Source of the DNA: Eutrophobius brisbanensis
GTDB taxonomy: Bacteria > Pseudomonadota > Gammaproteobacteria > Eutrophobiales > Eutrophobiaceae
NCBI GenBank assembly: GCA_038131795.1
Contig: JAYPQE010000003.1
Coordinates: 310,001 to 374,000, forward strand
Length of the DNA stretch: 64,000 bases
Direction: 5' to 3'
In this document: positions 35,251 to 43,416 of the stretch, piece by piece
How positions within the stretch are numbered: the stretch's first letter is position 1
Layout: every line of letters begins with the position of its first letter
Notes under the pieces: model-generated
Told to the model about the DNA's origin: nothing
Seen by the model: the letters and a program-made list of their open reading frames with translations, nothing else
Databases searched by the model: none
Program-made: the position numbers and the translations under genes

Positions 35251-35979
35251 ATGAAGACTGTTAGTAAATTGATTATTACAACCTTAACGCTGTTTTATGC
35301 TGCAACCGGACTTGCCCAGGATTCACCTCATTCTTTTTCAGGGAATGTAACGATGGCGACAGACTATCTGTATCGGGGACAGTCTCAGACGGACAATAGC
35401 TTTGCTATTCAGGGTGGTTTCGATTACTCCCACGAGCTGGGTTTATACCTTGGTTCATGGGCATCTAATATTGCTTTTACCGATGATGGGGCTGAAGTGG
35501 ATTTTTATGGTGGATACGCCGGTGAATTTGCCAATGGCCTGGCCTACGATATGACGGTTATCTATTATTACTATCCCGGTACGACCCGGACTTCAGCCGG
35601 TGAGGACTTTCTCGAGTTTGGACCGAGCTTAAGTTACACCTTTGGAGGTGATTATGAGCCTTCAATCGGAGTAGGTTTACTGTACACAGATAACTTTTCG
35701 TTTAATGCAGATGAAGGTGTCTATGTCTATGGGGACCTGGGCTTTACGCTACCCAATGATTTCGGGCTTGGATTTCACATCGGTCATCAGTCCATTAAGG
35801 ATGAAGCTGCCTGGGGTACACCTGACTGGACTGAATACAATGTCAGCCTGTCTAAATCATTCATGGGCCTGGATTTCGCCGTGACTTTTTCCGATACCGA
35901 TCTTAGCGAAGCGGAATGTTTTGGTGGCGGCAATATCTGTGATTCTACCGTGGTATTTTCAGTATCCGGAGGATTCTGA
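35251..35979 (+). CDS. TorF family putative outer-membrane porin
   Basis: The 242-aa protein has a clear signal peptide (cleaved after GLAQ, about residue 23) and the features of the TorF/gcw_chp family: SGNVTMATDYLYRGQSQTD near the mature N-terminus, repeated amphipathic beta strands rich in Tyr, Gly and Asp, and a C-terminal aromatic residue (SVSGGF) as in beta-barrel proteins. Family members are thought to be outer-membrane channels; the substrate is unknown. A sigma-54 promoter lies in front and a PII gene 100 bp behind, so it may let nitrogen compounds pass under starvation. Confidence 0.82.
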   Translation: MKTVSKLIITTLTLFYAATGLAQDSPHSFSGNVTMATDYLYRGQSQTDNSFAIQGGFDYSHELGLYLGSWASNIAFTDDGAEVDFYGGYAGEFANGLAYDMTVIYYYYPGTTRTSAGEDFLEFGPSLSYTFGGDYEPSIGVGLLYTDNFSFNADEGVYVYGDLGFTLPNDFGLGFHIGHQSIKDEAAWGTPDWTEYNVSLSKSFMGLDFAVTFSDTDLSEAECFGGGNICDSTVVFSVSGGF

Positions 35980-36080
35980 ACGCCCGGTTATAAATTCTAA
36001 GTAGTACTTTCTGCGAGATTTGATCGTGCCCGATCAGGGCACCACCGGATCACTCGCGCTAAAAAAAGGAGGACAACGAA

Positions 36081-36419
36081 ATGAAACTGGTAAGTGCAAT
36101 CATCAAGCCGTTCAAGCTGGATGACGTCAGGGAGGCCCTCTCTGCAATCGGAATACAGGGCATGACCGTGACGGAAACCAAAGGGTTTGGACGGCAAAAA
36201 GGGCATACGGAATTGTACCGCGGCGCAGAGTACGTGGTGGATTTTCTGCCCAAGGTAAAACTCCAGGTAGCAGTGGATGGTGACAAGCTGGATGAGGTAC
36301 TGGGTGCGATCACCAATGCTGCTAACACAGGGAAAATCGGCGATGGGAAGATATTTGTCTTTGACCTTGCCGATGTCATTCGGATCAGGACAGGCGAGTC
36401 CGGCCCTGAAGCCCTTTAA
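36081..36419 (+). CDS. glnK: Nitrogen regulatory protein PII (first copy)
   Basis: The 112-aa protein is a standard GlnB/GlnK-type PII: KPFKLDDVREAL, the T-loop with the uridylylated Tyr51 in ELYRGAEYVVDF, and the GKIGDGKIFV C-loop for ATP and 2-oxoglutarate. It is preceded by AAGGAGG and followed 29 bp later by an ammonium-transporter gene, which identifies it as the GlnK that plugs the neighbouring AmtB. No sigma-54 element is directly in front, so it is probably read from the porin promoter. Paralogues lie at 37825 and 38410. Confidence 0.95.
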   Translation: MKLVSAIIKPFKLDDVREALSAIGIQGMTVTETKGFGRQKGHTELYRGAEYVVDFLPKVKLQVAVDGDKLDEVLGAITNAANTGKIGDGKIFVFDLADVIRIRTGESGPEAL

Positions 36420-36448
36420 TCTAACTAATAACTCGGAGGAATATTAAA

Positions 36449-37702
36449 GTGGAAGCCATAGTTGACTTAGAAGTCAGATATGCACTTGATACCTTTTACT
36501 TTCTGGTAATGGGTGCATTTGTAATGTGGATGGCGGCTGGATTCTCGATGCTGGAGTCAGGGCTGGTGAGGTCCAAGAATACCGCTGAAATTTTAACCAA
36601 GAATGTCGGTCTGTATGCCATTGCCTGCATCATGTATATGCTCATGGGCTATAACATCATGTATAGCGGTACTGACAGTAGCTTCTGGCCTGGATTAGGC
36701 GGCCTGTTAGGCGCAGATGACAACACTGCAGAGGCCGTTCTTGCAGGTGGAGATGACGCACCTTACTATTCAGGTCTGTCAGACTTTTTCTTTCAGGTAG
36801 TGTTCGTTGCCACCGCAATGTCCATTGTCTCGGGCGCCATTGCTGAACGTATGAAGCTCTGGGCATTCTTTCTCTTTGCCATAGTAATGACTGGATTTAT
36901 CTATCCGGTACAGGGTTTCTGGAAATGGGGTGGTGGCTTTCTGGATGCGAGAGGATTTCTTGATTTTGCAGGTTCCGGTGTGGTCCATCTGTGTGGTGCT
37001 GCCGCTGCCCTGGCGGGTGTATTATTGCTGGGTCCCCGCAAAGGAAAATATACCAAGGATGGCAAGGTCAATGCCATTCCCGGTGCAAACCTGCCACTGG
37101 CCACCCTGGGTACGTTCATCCTGTGGCTGGGCTGGTTTGGCTTTAACGGTGGTTCAGAGTTGATCATATCCAACGTGGCCGAGGCCAACGCTGTCTCTCT
37201 TGTCATTGTAAATACCAATATGGCAGCAGCCGGTGGTGTGATCGCGGCATTGCTGACAGCGAGGATACTGTTTGGTAAGGCAGATCTGACCATGACATTG
37301 AACGGGGCACTCGCCGGCCTGGTGGCCATTACCGCAGAACCCCTTACCCCCACGCCAATCCTTGCGACCATGATAGGTGCCATAGGCGGTATCCTGGTGG
37401 TGTTTTCCATTGTTGGGCTGGATAAGCTCAAGATTGATGACCCGGTTGGCGCCATATCAGTCCATGGTGTGGTCGGTTGCTGGGGACTCATCGCAGTTAC
37501 CCTGACCAATGGTGATGCGTCATTGGGAGCCCAGTTACTGGGACTGGTAACCATCTTCCTGTGGACCTTTATTATGAGCCTGATTGTATGGGCCATTATC
37601 AAGGCCGTGATGGGTATCAGGGTCAGTGAAGAAGAAGAGTACGAAGGACTGGATGTGGCTGAATGTGGTGTAGAGGCCTACCCAGAGTTTGTGACTAACT
37701 AA
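36449..37702 (+). CDS. Ammonium transporter (AmtB/Amt family, first copy)
   Basis: The gene starts with GTG behind CGGAGGAATATT. The 417-aa protein has eleven membrane helices but no cleavable signal peptide, unlike the second copy. The twin-histidine pore is H180 (VVHLCGAAAA) and H338 (SVHGVVG); FLDFAGSG holds the conserved Asp, GFWKWGGGFLD the aromatic gate region and DFFFQVVF the Phe gate. It represents a different Amt subgroup from the copy at 38769, with low identity. The cytoplasmic tail (EEEEYEGLDVAECGVEAYPEF) is the Amt signature tail that contacts PII. A strong terminator follows. Confidence 0.93.
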   Translation: MEAIVDLEVRYALDTFYFLVMGAFVMWMAAGFSMLESGLVRSKNTAEILTKNVGLYAIACIMYMLMGYNIMYSGTDSSFWPGLGGLLGADDNTAEAVLAGGDDAPYYSGLSDFFFQVVFVATAMSIVSGAIAERMKLWAFFLFAIVMTGFIYPVQGFWKWGGGFLDARGFLDFAGSGVVHLCGAAAALAGVLLLGPRKGKYTKDGKVNAIPGANLPLATLGTFILWLGWFGFNGGSELIISNVAEANAVSLVIVNTNMAAAGGVIAALLTARILFGKADLTMTLNGALAGLVAITAEPLTPTPILATMIGAIGGILVVFSIVGLDKLKIDDPVGAISVHGVVGCWGLIAVTLTNGDASLGAQLLGLVTIFLWTFIMSLIVWAIIKAVMGIRVSEEEEYEGLDVAECGVEAYPEFVTN

Positions 37703-37725
37703 AAAAACTGTCCGCGTTTGGATGA

Positions 37726-37767
37726 AAAGGGGATAGAAATGAATGTTTCTATCCCCTTTGTTTTTTT
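37726..37767 (+). terminator. Rho-independent terminator after the first amt gene
   Basis: AAAGGGGATAGAAA (37726-37739) and TTTCTATCCCCTTT (37746-37759) pair perfectly over 14 bp around a 6-nt loop and are followed by g and seven Ts. It closes the porin-glnK-amt unit. Confidence 0.95.
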
Positions 37768-37824
37768 AGATAAGCGTGTATAGTATTCCGAAATATCTAT
37801 GGGTAAATCTCTTGAGGTAAACAC

Positions 37825-38163
37825 ATGAAGTTAGTCACAGCAATTATTAAACCTTTTAAACTGGACGATGCCAGGGACGCCTTGTCGGAAATTGGTATTC
37901 AGGGTTTAACGGTCACCGAGGTGAAGGGTTTTGGCAGGCAGAAAGGTCATACCGAGTTGTATCGCGGTGCCGAATACATTGTTGATTTCTTACCCAAGGT
38001 AAAAATTGAAATAGCAGTAAACGATGACATGGTTGACCAGGTCATCGAAGCTATCACCAAATCCACCAATACCGGTAAAATCGGTGATGGTAAGATATTT
38101 GTTTCTGCCCTGGAACAGGCGGTGAGAATTCGTACCGGGGAATCCGGCTCAGACGCACTTTAA
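37825..38163 (+). CDS. Nitrogen regulatory protein PII (second copy)
   Basis: This 112-aa PII has the same landmarks as its neighbours: KPFKLDDARDALSEIG, Tyr51 in ELYRGAEYIVDF and GKIGDGKIFV. It stands alone between a terminator upstream and a 240-bp gap with a sigma-54 promoter downstream, and it has no adjacent transporter. It may therefore serve a general GlnB-like role, but sequence alone does not separate GlnB from GlnK. Closest in sequence to the third copy. Confidence 0.93.
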   Translation: MKLVTAIIKPFKLDDARDALSEIGIQGLTVTEVKGFGRQKGHTELYRGAEYIVDFLPKVKIEIAVNDDMVDQVIEAITKSTNTGKIGDGKIFVSALEQAVRIRTGESGSDAL

Positions 38164-38310
38164 GGCCAATATCGTCTCCCTATATTTTGCTCCATAAAGG
38201 GGCAACCTCTCTGTATGCTGCTACAAAGCAGTGCAAATAACGCCCATAGGCTGACCTCATAGTTTTCGTGTAAATCAATAACCTCCTGTAAATAAAGAGT
38301 ATTTTTTTTC

Positions 38311-38327
38311 TGGCACATATCGTGCAC
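38311..38327 (+). promoter_or_regulatory. Sigma-54 promoter of the third PII-amtB pair
   Basis: TGGCACA (38311-38317), four bases and GTGCAC place GG and GC exactly 10 bp apart. It lies about 80 bp before the PII start, in a 246-bp gene-free gap. The rest of the gap (38164-38310) shows no clear NtrC palindrome. Confidence 0.75.
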
Positions 38328-38409
38328 TGTTTTTGGTCATCAGCTGTGTTGGTGATGCATCTGATCTGGACAAAAACAATCTGAACTAAACTCGATAAGG
38401 GGGATGGTA

Positions 38410-38748
38410 GTGAAATTTCTTACTGCAATTATTAAACCATTCAAACTGGATGACGTGCGAGACGCACTGTCAGAAATAGGCGTACAGGGACTGACTGTCA
38501 CGGAGGTGAAGGGCTTTGGTCGCCAAAAGGGACATACGGAATTATACCGCGGGGCTGAATACGTGGTGGATTTTCTGCCCAAGGTCAAAATTGAGATCGC
38601 GATTGGAGATGACATGCTCGATAGTGCCATAGAGGTCATTACCAGGGCGGCCAATACCAACAAGATAGGTGACGGGAAGATATTTGTATCTGACCTTGAG
38701 CAAGTTATTCGAATTCGAACCGGTGAAACCGGCGATGAAGCCATTTAA
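38410..38748 (+). CDS. glnK: Nitrogen regulatory protein PII (third copy)
   Basis: A GTG at 38410 is preferred over the ATG at 38404: the AAGGGGG ribosome site (38397-38403) is 6 bp from the GTG but touches the ATG, and the GTG start yields 112 aa aligned with the other two copies. Tyr51 in ELYRGAEYVVDF and the GDGKIFV loop are conserved. It is 20 bp upstream of the second ammonium transporter and read from a sigma-54 promoter, the classical glnK-amtB arrangement. Confidence 0.93.
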   Translation: MKFLTAIIKPFKLDDVRDALSEIGVQGLTVTEVKGFGRQKGHTELYRGAEYVVDFLPKVKIEIAIGDDMLDSAIEVITRAANTNKIGDGKIFVSDLEQVIRIRTGETGDEAI

Positions 38749-38768
38749 GGGATAGGGGAGACATACAA

Positions 38769-40061
38769 ATGAATAAATTTAGATATATTACGCACATCTG
38801 CCTTTCCGGGATGTTATTGGCCTTACCGCAACTTGCATATGCGCAAGAGGCGATTAATAGTGCCAATACCGGATGGATCCTGACTTCCACGGCGCTGGTT
38901 TTGTTTATGACCCTGCCCGGCCTTGCCCTGTTTTATGGCGGATTGGTCAGAAATAAAAATATCCTGTCTGTCCTGATGCAATGTTTTGCTATCGCCTGCA
39001 TGGTGTCCATCCTCTGGATGATCTTTGTATATGGGCTTGCCTTTGGTGATGGTGGCAGCATGAACAAACTGGTCGGTATGGGCATGATCTTCATGAATGG
39101 CATTGGCCTGGACAGTACCAGTGGTGATTTGCCAGAAACCGTTTTCTTTATGTTCCAGATGACCTTTGCCATTATTACCCCGGCATTAATAGTCGGTGGC
39201 TTTGCTGAGCGTATGAAATTCTCTGCCGTACTCTGGTTCTCCGCTATCTGGTTGGTGGTGGTCTATGCCCCTGTGACCCACTGGGTATGGGGCGGTGGCT
39301 GGTTAAGCGACATGGGTTTTCTGGATTTTGCCGGAGGTGCGGTCGTGCATATCAATGCCGGTATTGCTGCAATCGTTGCCGCAAAGGTATTGGGTAACCG
39401 TAAAGGATTTCCGACGATGGCCATGCCGCCACATAACCTGCCCATGGTGGTAACCGGTGCCTCCATGCTCTGGGTGGGGTGGTTTGGTTTCAATGCCGGG
39501 AGTGCCCTGGCTGCCGATGCCAACGCCGGTATGGCAATGACAGTAACCCATCTTTCCGCTGCCGCCGGTTCATTGGCCTGGATGGCATGTGAGTGGATCA
39601 AACATGGTAAACCCAGCGTTCTGGGTATTGTCACTGGTATGGTTGCCGGGTTGGGCACAATTACCCCGGCGTCGGGTTTTGTTGGACCTATCGGTGGTTT
39701 ATGTATTGGACTCATCGCGGGTGTGGTTTGCTACTTCGCAACGCAATTCATAAAGCGCGGTCTTAAGATTGACGATTCCCTGGATGTTTTTCCTGTCCAC
39801 GGTGTCGGCGGTATCCTGGGGACCATGTTGACGGCTGTTTTTGCTGCAGAATCCATGGGTGGATTGGGACTTGATGTTTCAATTGGGTCACAGTTGGTCA
39901 CCCAGGCTATAGGCGTGGTCGCCACCATCGTCTGGTGCGGTATTGCCAGCTTTATAATCCTCAAATTAGTGGATGCCATGGTAGGTCTTCGTGTGACCGA
40001 GGAAGAGGAAACCGAAGGGCTGGATCTGGTACTGCATGATGAGCGAGGATATAATTTTTAG
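38769..40061 (+). CDS. amtB: Ammonium transporter AmtB (second copy)
   Basis: The 430-aa protein has a cleavable signal peptide (up to about ALA/YAQ, residue 26) and eleven membrane helices, like E. coli AmtB. Pore residues are in place: twin histidines H194 (VVHINAG) and H344 (PVHGVGG), the Phe gate in FFMFQMTFAI and the tryptophan in HWVWGGGWL. The C-terminal tail EEETEGLDLVLHDERGYNF has the conserved form that interacts with GlnK. It forms an operon with the PII gene before it and ends with a strong terminator. Confidence 0.96.
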   Translation: MNKFRYITHICLSGMLLALPQLAYAQEAINSANTGWILTSTALVLFMTLPGLALFYGGLVRNKNILSVLMQCFAIACMVSILWMIFVYGLAFGDGGSMNKLVGMGMIFMNGIGLDSTSGDLPETVFFMFQMTFAIITPALIVGGFAERMKFSAVLWFSAIWLVVVYAPVTHWVWGGGWLSDMGFLDFAGGAVVHINAGIAAIVAAKVLGNRKGFPTMAMPPHNLPMVVTGASMLWVGWFGFNAGSALAADANAGMAMTVTHLSAAAGSLAWMACEWIKHGKPSVLGIVTGMVAGLGTITPASGFVGPIGGLCIGLIAGVVCYFATQFIKRGLKIDDSLDVFPVHGVGGILGTMLTAVFAAESMGGLGLDVSIGSQLVTQAIGVVATIVWCGIASFIILKLVDAMVGLRVTEEEETEGLDLVLHDERGYNF

Positions 40062-40086
40062 GCTTATAACTGGAAATTCACTTATA

Positions 40087-40112
40087 ACGGGCGCATAGCG
40101 CCCGTTTTTTTT
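40087..40112 (+). terminator. Rho-independent terminator after amtB
   Basis: ACGGGCGC (40087-40094) and GCGCCCGT (40098-40105) form a perfect 8-bp GC-rich stem with the loop ata, followed by a run of Ts to 40112. It ends the nitrogen cluster. Confidence 0.95.
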
Positions 40113-40254
40113 GTCTAAATTCAAGATTTCGTTCAGGATATAAAGCGTGCTTAAATGCCGGGAGAACCGGATTTATTGTTCCATTAAGAGCGTTCTAGGC
40201 TTAAAATAGCAGTTTATATTTTATGGACAAGAAAATTCGTACATCTGAGGAACC

Positions 40255-41298
40255 ATGGCAAATCTAATCGACAAAACAATACTAAAATCTTTTGTACCGC
40301 CCAATGCCCTGATTCATGAAAACTTTGAAGAATTGGCTTCAAAGACATTTGTGGAAGAAGTACCTGCGGGCAGGGCAATATTCAATGCCGGTGATACGGA
40401 TAAACAAGCAGTCTACCTGGTTGATGGTGAGGTGGAACTAAAGGCTACCGATGGTGCGGTTTCCATCGTTAAGGCCGGCAGTGATCAGGCCAAACATGCC
40501 ATGTCCAACCTTCAGCCACGCAGACATACGGCCACGACCAAGTCTGCATGCAAGATTACCCGCATCGATAGTGATCTGCTGGACATACTCATGACCTGGG
40601 ACCAGATGTCTGGCATTGAGGTAGATGAAATTGTTGAAGAGGAATCGGATGAGGATGAAGGTGGTGACTGGATGACCCGAATCCTTCAATCAAAGGCCTT
40701 TATGCAGATCCCGCCAGGAAATATCCAGGCAATCTTCATGCGCATGCAGGAAGTCCCGGTCAAAGCCGGTGAGACCATCATCAAGCAGGGTGATGATGGT
40801 GACTTTTACTACATAATCAATAAAGGAAAATGTAAAGTCACCAAGCCCTCCAAGACTGCCACGGAACTGACCCTGGCAACGCTGAGTGATGGCGATGCCT
40901 TTGGTGAAGAGGCCTTATTATCTGAGGCAAAGCGTAACGCCAATATTGTCATGGTGACAGATGGCGTATTGATGCGCCTGTCCAAGGAAGATTTTAATGA
41001 ATTATTAAAAGAGCCCATGCTCAGTTGGGTCACCCGGGAAGAGGGGGACAAAATGGTGGCCGATGGATCGGCAGTGTGGGTAGATGTCCGTCTTGAAAGT
41101 GAATTTAAAAACAACGGTATTGAAGGCGCCCAGAACATTCCGCTGTTTATGTTGAGAATGAAGGCGGACAAGCTGGATCCCAGCAAAAACTATATCCTCT
41201 ACTGCGACACGGGTCGTCGAAGTTCTGCGGGTGCATTCCTGCTGACAGAAAGAGGCCTCAGTACCAGTTGCCTTAAGGGCGGTTTGCAAGGCGGATAA
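40255..41298 (+). CDS. Two cyclic-nucleotide-binding-type domains fused to a rhodanese domain
   Basis: The 347-aa cytoplasmic protein has a degenerate cNMP-type domain (about residues 20-110), an acidic linker (121-138, ten Glu or Asp), a second cNMP domain (145-250) and a C-terminal rhodanese (255-345). The second domain keeps the phosphate-binding cassette FGEEALLSEAKRNANI (216-231) with its arginine, so it may bind a cyclic nucleotide. The rhodanese has the active cysteine C317 in YCDTGRRS. A link between second-messenger sensing and persulfide chemistry is inferred only from the architecture. It has its own upstream region behind the amtB terminator. Confidence 0.82.
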   Translation: MANLIDKTILKSFVPPNALIHENFEELASKTFVEEVPAGRAIFNAGDTDKQAVYLVDGEVELKATDGAVSIVKAGSDQAKHAMSNLQPRRHTATTKSACKITRIDSDLLDILMTWDQMSGIEVDEIVEEESDEDEGGDWMTRILQSKAFMQIPPGNIQAIFMRMQEVPVKAGETIIKQGDDGDFYYIINKGKCKVTKPSKTATELTLATLSDGDAFGEEALLSEAKRNANIVMVTDGVLMRLSKEDFNELLKEPMLSWVTREEGDKMVADGSAVWVDVRLESEFKNNGIEGAQNIPLFMLRMKADKLDPSKNYILYCDTGRRSSAGAFLLTERGLSTSCLKGGLQGG

Positions 41299-41362
41299 TT
41301 TCCAACATTACCATTAAAATTGGTATTCTTGGAACTCCCACCCCTATTTTTGTTTTGAATCC

Positions 41363-42238
41363 ATGAGTTCAGCTGACACTGCAATCCTGAACCTTGTCCT
41401 CGATTCTGATCGAGATAACTATGCAGTCATGGGTAACCCTGTTGCCCATAGTAAATCCCCCCTAATTCATCAGGCCTTTGCAGAGCAGACCGGCCAGTCC
41501 ATTCATTACCAGGCAATCCACGTCCCAGAGGGGCAATTTGAAGAGGCGGTCAATCAATTCAGAACCATGGGGGGCAAGGGCCTGAATGTGACTGTTCCCT
41601 ATAAAGAAGAGGCATTCAACCTGTGTGATCATCTGTCCTCCCGTGCAACAGTCGCAAAGGCCGTTAACACCATTATCTTTTCAGCAGACGGTGGCATCAT
41701 AGGCGACAATACCGATGGTGTAGGGATCACGGTAGATCTGATGAAAAATAAAATTTCATTGCGTGACAGACGGGTATTGATACTGGGTGCAGGTGGTGCC
41801 GTGAGAGGTGTCATGGGGCCGCTATGTGACCAGCGTCCGGCAGACATTATGATAGCCAACCGAACTGTGAGCAAGGCGGAGGAACTCGTAGAACATTTCC
41901 AGGAAGAGAGTATTACTGCATGCGGATTGGACGAGCTCGAGTCACTGGGCAGTTTTGATGTGATTATTAATGGAACATCGTCGGGACTTAAGGGTGAGTT
42001 GCCACTATTACCCCCTTCAATAATCTCCACCGAGACCTGCTGTTATGACATGGTCTATGGTGATACGGAGACGGTATTTTATCAATGGGCCAGAGAGCAG
42101 GGTGCGAGGGTAACACTGGATGGCCTGGGGATGCTGGTTGAGCAGGCGGCAGAGGCATTTTATATCTGGCGGGGCGTGAAGCCTAAGACAGGTCAGGTAA
42201 TCGATTTGTTAAGGAAAGGTGTGAAGAGTGAGGGGTGA
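41363..42238 (+). CDS. aroE: Shikimate dehydrogenase
   Basis: The 291-aa enzyme reduces 3-dehydroshikimate with NADPH in the aromatic amino acid pathway. The substrate-binding NPVAHSKSP (25-33), catalytic K81 in NVTVPYKEEAF and D118 in GDNTDG are present, as is the NADP loop GAGGAVRGV and the NRT motif. The N-terminus is about 17 residues longer than in E. coli. The last residues (KGVKSEG) and stop codon lie in a copy of the GTGAGG repeat. Confidence 0.95.
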   Translation: MSSADTAILNLVLDSDRDNYAVMGNPVAHSKSPLIHQAFAEQTGQSIHYQAIHVPEGQFEEAVNQFRTMGGKGLNVTVPYKEEAFNLCDHLSSRATVAKAVNTIIFSADGGIIGDNTDGVGITVDLMKNKISLRDRRVLILGAGGAVRGVMGPLCDQRPADIMIANRTVSKAEELVEHFQEESITACGLDELESLGSFDVIINGTSSGLKGELPLLPPSIISTETCCYDMVYGDTETVFYQWAREQGARVTLDGLGMLVEQAAEAFYIWRGVKPKTGQVIDLLRKGVKSEG

Positions 42239-42250
42239 GGAGTGAGGAGT
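42221..42250. repeat. GTGAGGGGTGAGG repeat overlapping the aroE 3' end
   Basis: GTGAAGAGTGAGGGGTGAGG is followed by AGTGAGGAGT, a tandem array of GTGAGG-like heptamers. As at lgt and DUF934, the repeat supplies the last codons and the stop of the gene. Confidence 0.6.
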
Positions 42251-42330
42251 CTGCTTTTGTCAGAAGCGGACACTGAATACATAACGTCATAAGTACAAAA
42301 CTCACCTTGGCGAACATTACCAACCGTCGT

Positions 42331-42399
42331 CATTACCGCGGACGCCTACATGGATGTAGGCGGTAGAGCGACGCAGGAGCCAAAGCCGAGGCGGGAATG
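42331..42399. repeat. Hairpin element with CGCCTACATGGATGTAGGCG core
   Basis: CGCCTACA (42343-42350) and TGTAGGCG (42355-42362) form a perfect 8-bp stem with the loop tgga. The outer CATTACCGC (42331-42339) and GCGGGAATG (42391-42399) pair with one mismatch, giving a larger cruciform-like element. This resembles the common 'GTCATTCCCGCGGACGCC' intergenic element. It fills most of the 244-bp gap between aroE and the aldo/keto reductase. Confidence 0.65.
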
Positions 42400-42410
42400 C
42401 AAGCTCATTA

Positions 42411-42427
42411 ATTTTTACTCTGACCCC
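42411..42427 (-). repeat. GGGGTCAGAGTAAAAAT element upstream of the aldo/keto reductase
   Basis: On the minus strand it reads GGGGTCAGAGTAAAAAT, a dispersed sequence often found near REP-associated or IS transposases in proteobacteria. A related element in opposite orientation, TGGGGACAGATTTATTTTTT, lies at 43417-43436, just after the aldo/keto reductase. No transposase is present. Confidence 0.5.
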
Positions 42428-42482
42428 AAATATTTGATAGATTTAACTTGATTAATAATCTCATATCATAGGAGCATAGGTT

Positions 42483-43412
42483 ATGCTGAAATTATCGAGA
42501 AGGGGCCTGTTGAAATCCATCTGTGGCTCCGTTGCAGCCATGAACTTATCACCCAGGTCCTTACTAGCATCCAATCATAAAATGCTCACTCATCGGATTC
42601 CTTCTTCCGGAGAACCATTGGCCATAGTTGGAATGGGAACATTTAGAACCTTTGATGCTGGAAATGATAAAGCACTACATACTCAATTAACGAAAGTACT
42701 GCAGACCTTTTTCGACTATGGAGGTGAACTGATTGATACCTCTCCGCACTATGACACCTCTGAAGAGACTACCGGCAATTTGCTGAAAAATATAAATAAT
42801 AAAAATGACTTGTTCACTGCTACAAAAATACGAACCGATGAAGGCCGTCAGGCGGGTATAAACCAGATGCATGGTTCCATGGCCAGGTTGGATGTCCCGG
42901 TTATAGATCTGTTGCAAATTCATAACCTTGTCGATTGGGAAACGCATATAAAGACACTAAGGGTAGCGAAACAGAGCGGCAAGATCCGTTATCTTGGCAT
43001 AACCACTTCTCAGGGGCGTGATCACCAGGAATTTGTTGATGTCATGAGGAAGGAAGATCTGGATTTTGTTCAATTCAGTTACAATATTATTCATCGCCAT
43101 GCAGAGAAAGAGATCTTCCCTATTGCAGCAGACAAAGGTATTGCGACATTAATCAACATGCCTTTTCAGAGAGGTGAACTCTTCAAGAGGACAGCGAGCC
43201 AGCCATTGCCGGACTGGGCATCGGAAATTGATTGCTCCAGTTGGGCCCAAATTTTTCTCAAATATGCCGTATCACACCCGGCAGCCACCTGCGTTATTCC
43301 CGCAACCTCCAGCATTAAACACATGCAGGACAACATGAAGGCTGGATACGGGCGCCTGCCGGATGCGGAATTGCGCAAGCGCATGGAAAAGGATTTTGAG
43401 TCATTAATTTAA
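42483..43412 (+). CDS. Tat-exported aldo/keto reductase
   Basis: The 309-aa protein starts with a twin-arginine signal (SRRGLLKS at 5-12, then a hydrophobic stretch), so it is probably exported folded to the periplasm. The AKR catalytic tetrad is visible as D85 and Y90 (IDTSPHYD), K115 (TATKI) and H147 (LQIHNL). Exported aldo/keto reductases of this type have no known substrate. The gene is enclosed by inverted GGGG-n-CAGA repeats and followed directly by the convergent TRAP operon. Confidence 0.85.
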   Translation: MLKLSRRGLLKSICGSVAAMNLSPRSLLASNHKMLTHRIPSSGEPLAIVGMGTFRTFDAGNDKALHTQLTKVLQTFFDYGGELIDTSPHYDTSEETTGNLLKNINNKNDLFTATKIRTDEGRQAGINQMHGSMARLDVPVIDLLQIHNLVDWETHIKTLRVAKQSGKIRYLGITTSQGRDHQEFVDVMRKEDLDFVQFSYNIIHRHAEKEIFPIAADKGIATLINMPFQRGELFKRTASQPLPDWASEIDCSSWAQIFLKYAVSHPAATCVIPATSSIKHMQDNMKAGYGRLPDAELRKRMEKDFESLI

Positions 43413-43416
43413 ATTA

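Noticed and set aside
36027..36045. GTGCCCgatcaGGGCAC palindrome as an NtrC site before glnK
   Set aside because: The half-sites are in the opposite orientation to the NtrC consensus (GCACC...GGTGC) and there is no -24/-12 element at this place; it is more likely a weak hairpin.
36901..37602. 233-codon open frame on the minus strand inside the first amt gene
   Set aside because: It lies opposite a strongly conserved transporter; the translation is Pro/Thr/Met-rich with no family resemblance, as expected for an antisense shadow of a hydrophobic protein.
37768..37824. Sigma-54 promoter before the second PII gene
   Set aside because: No TGGCA-N-GC pattern with 10-bp spacing exists in the short gap.
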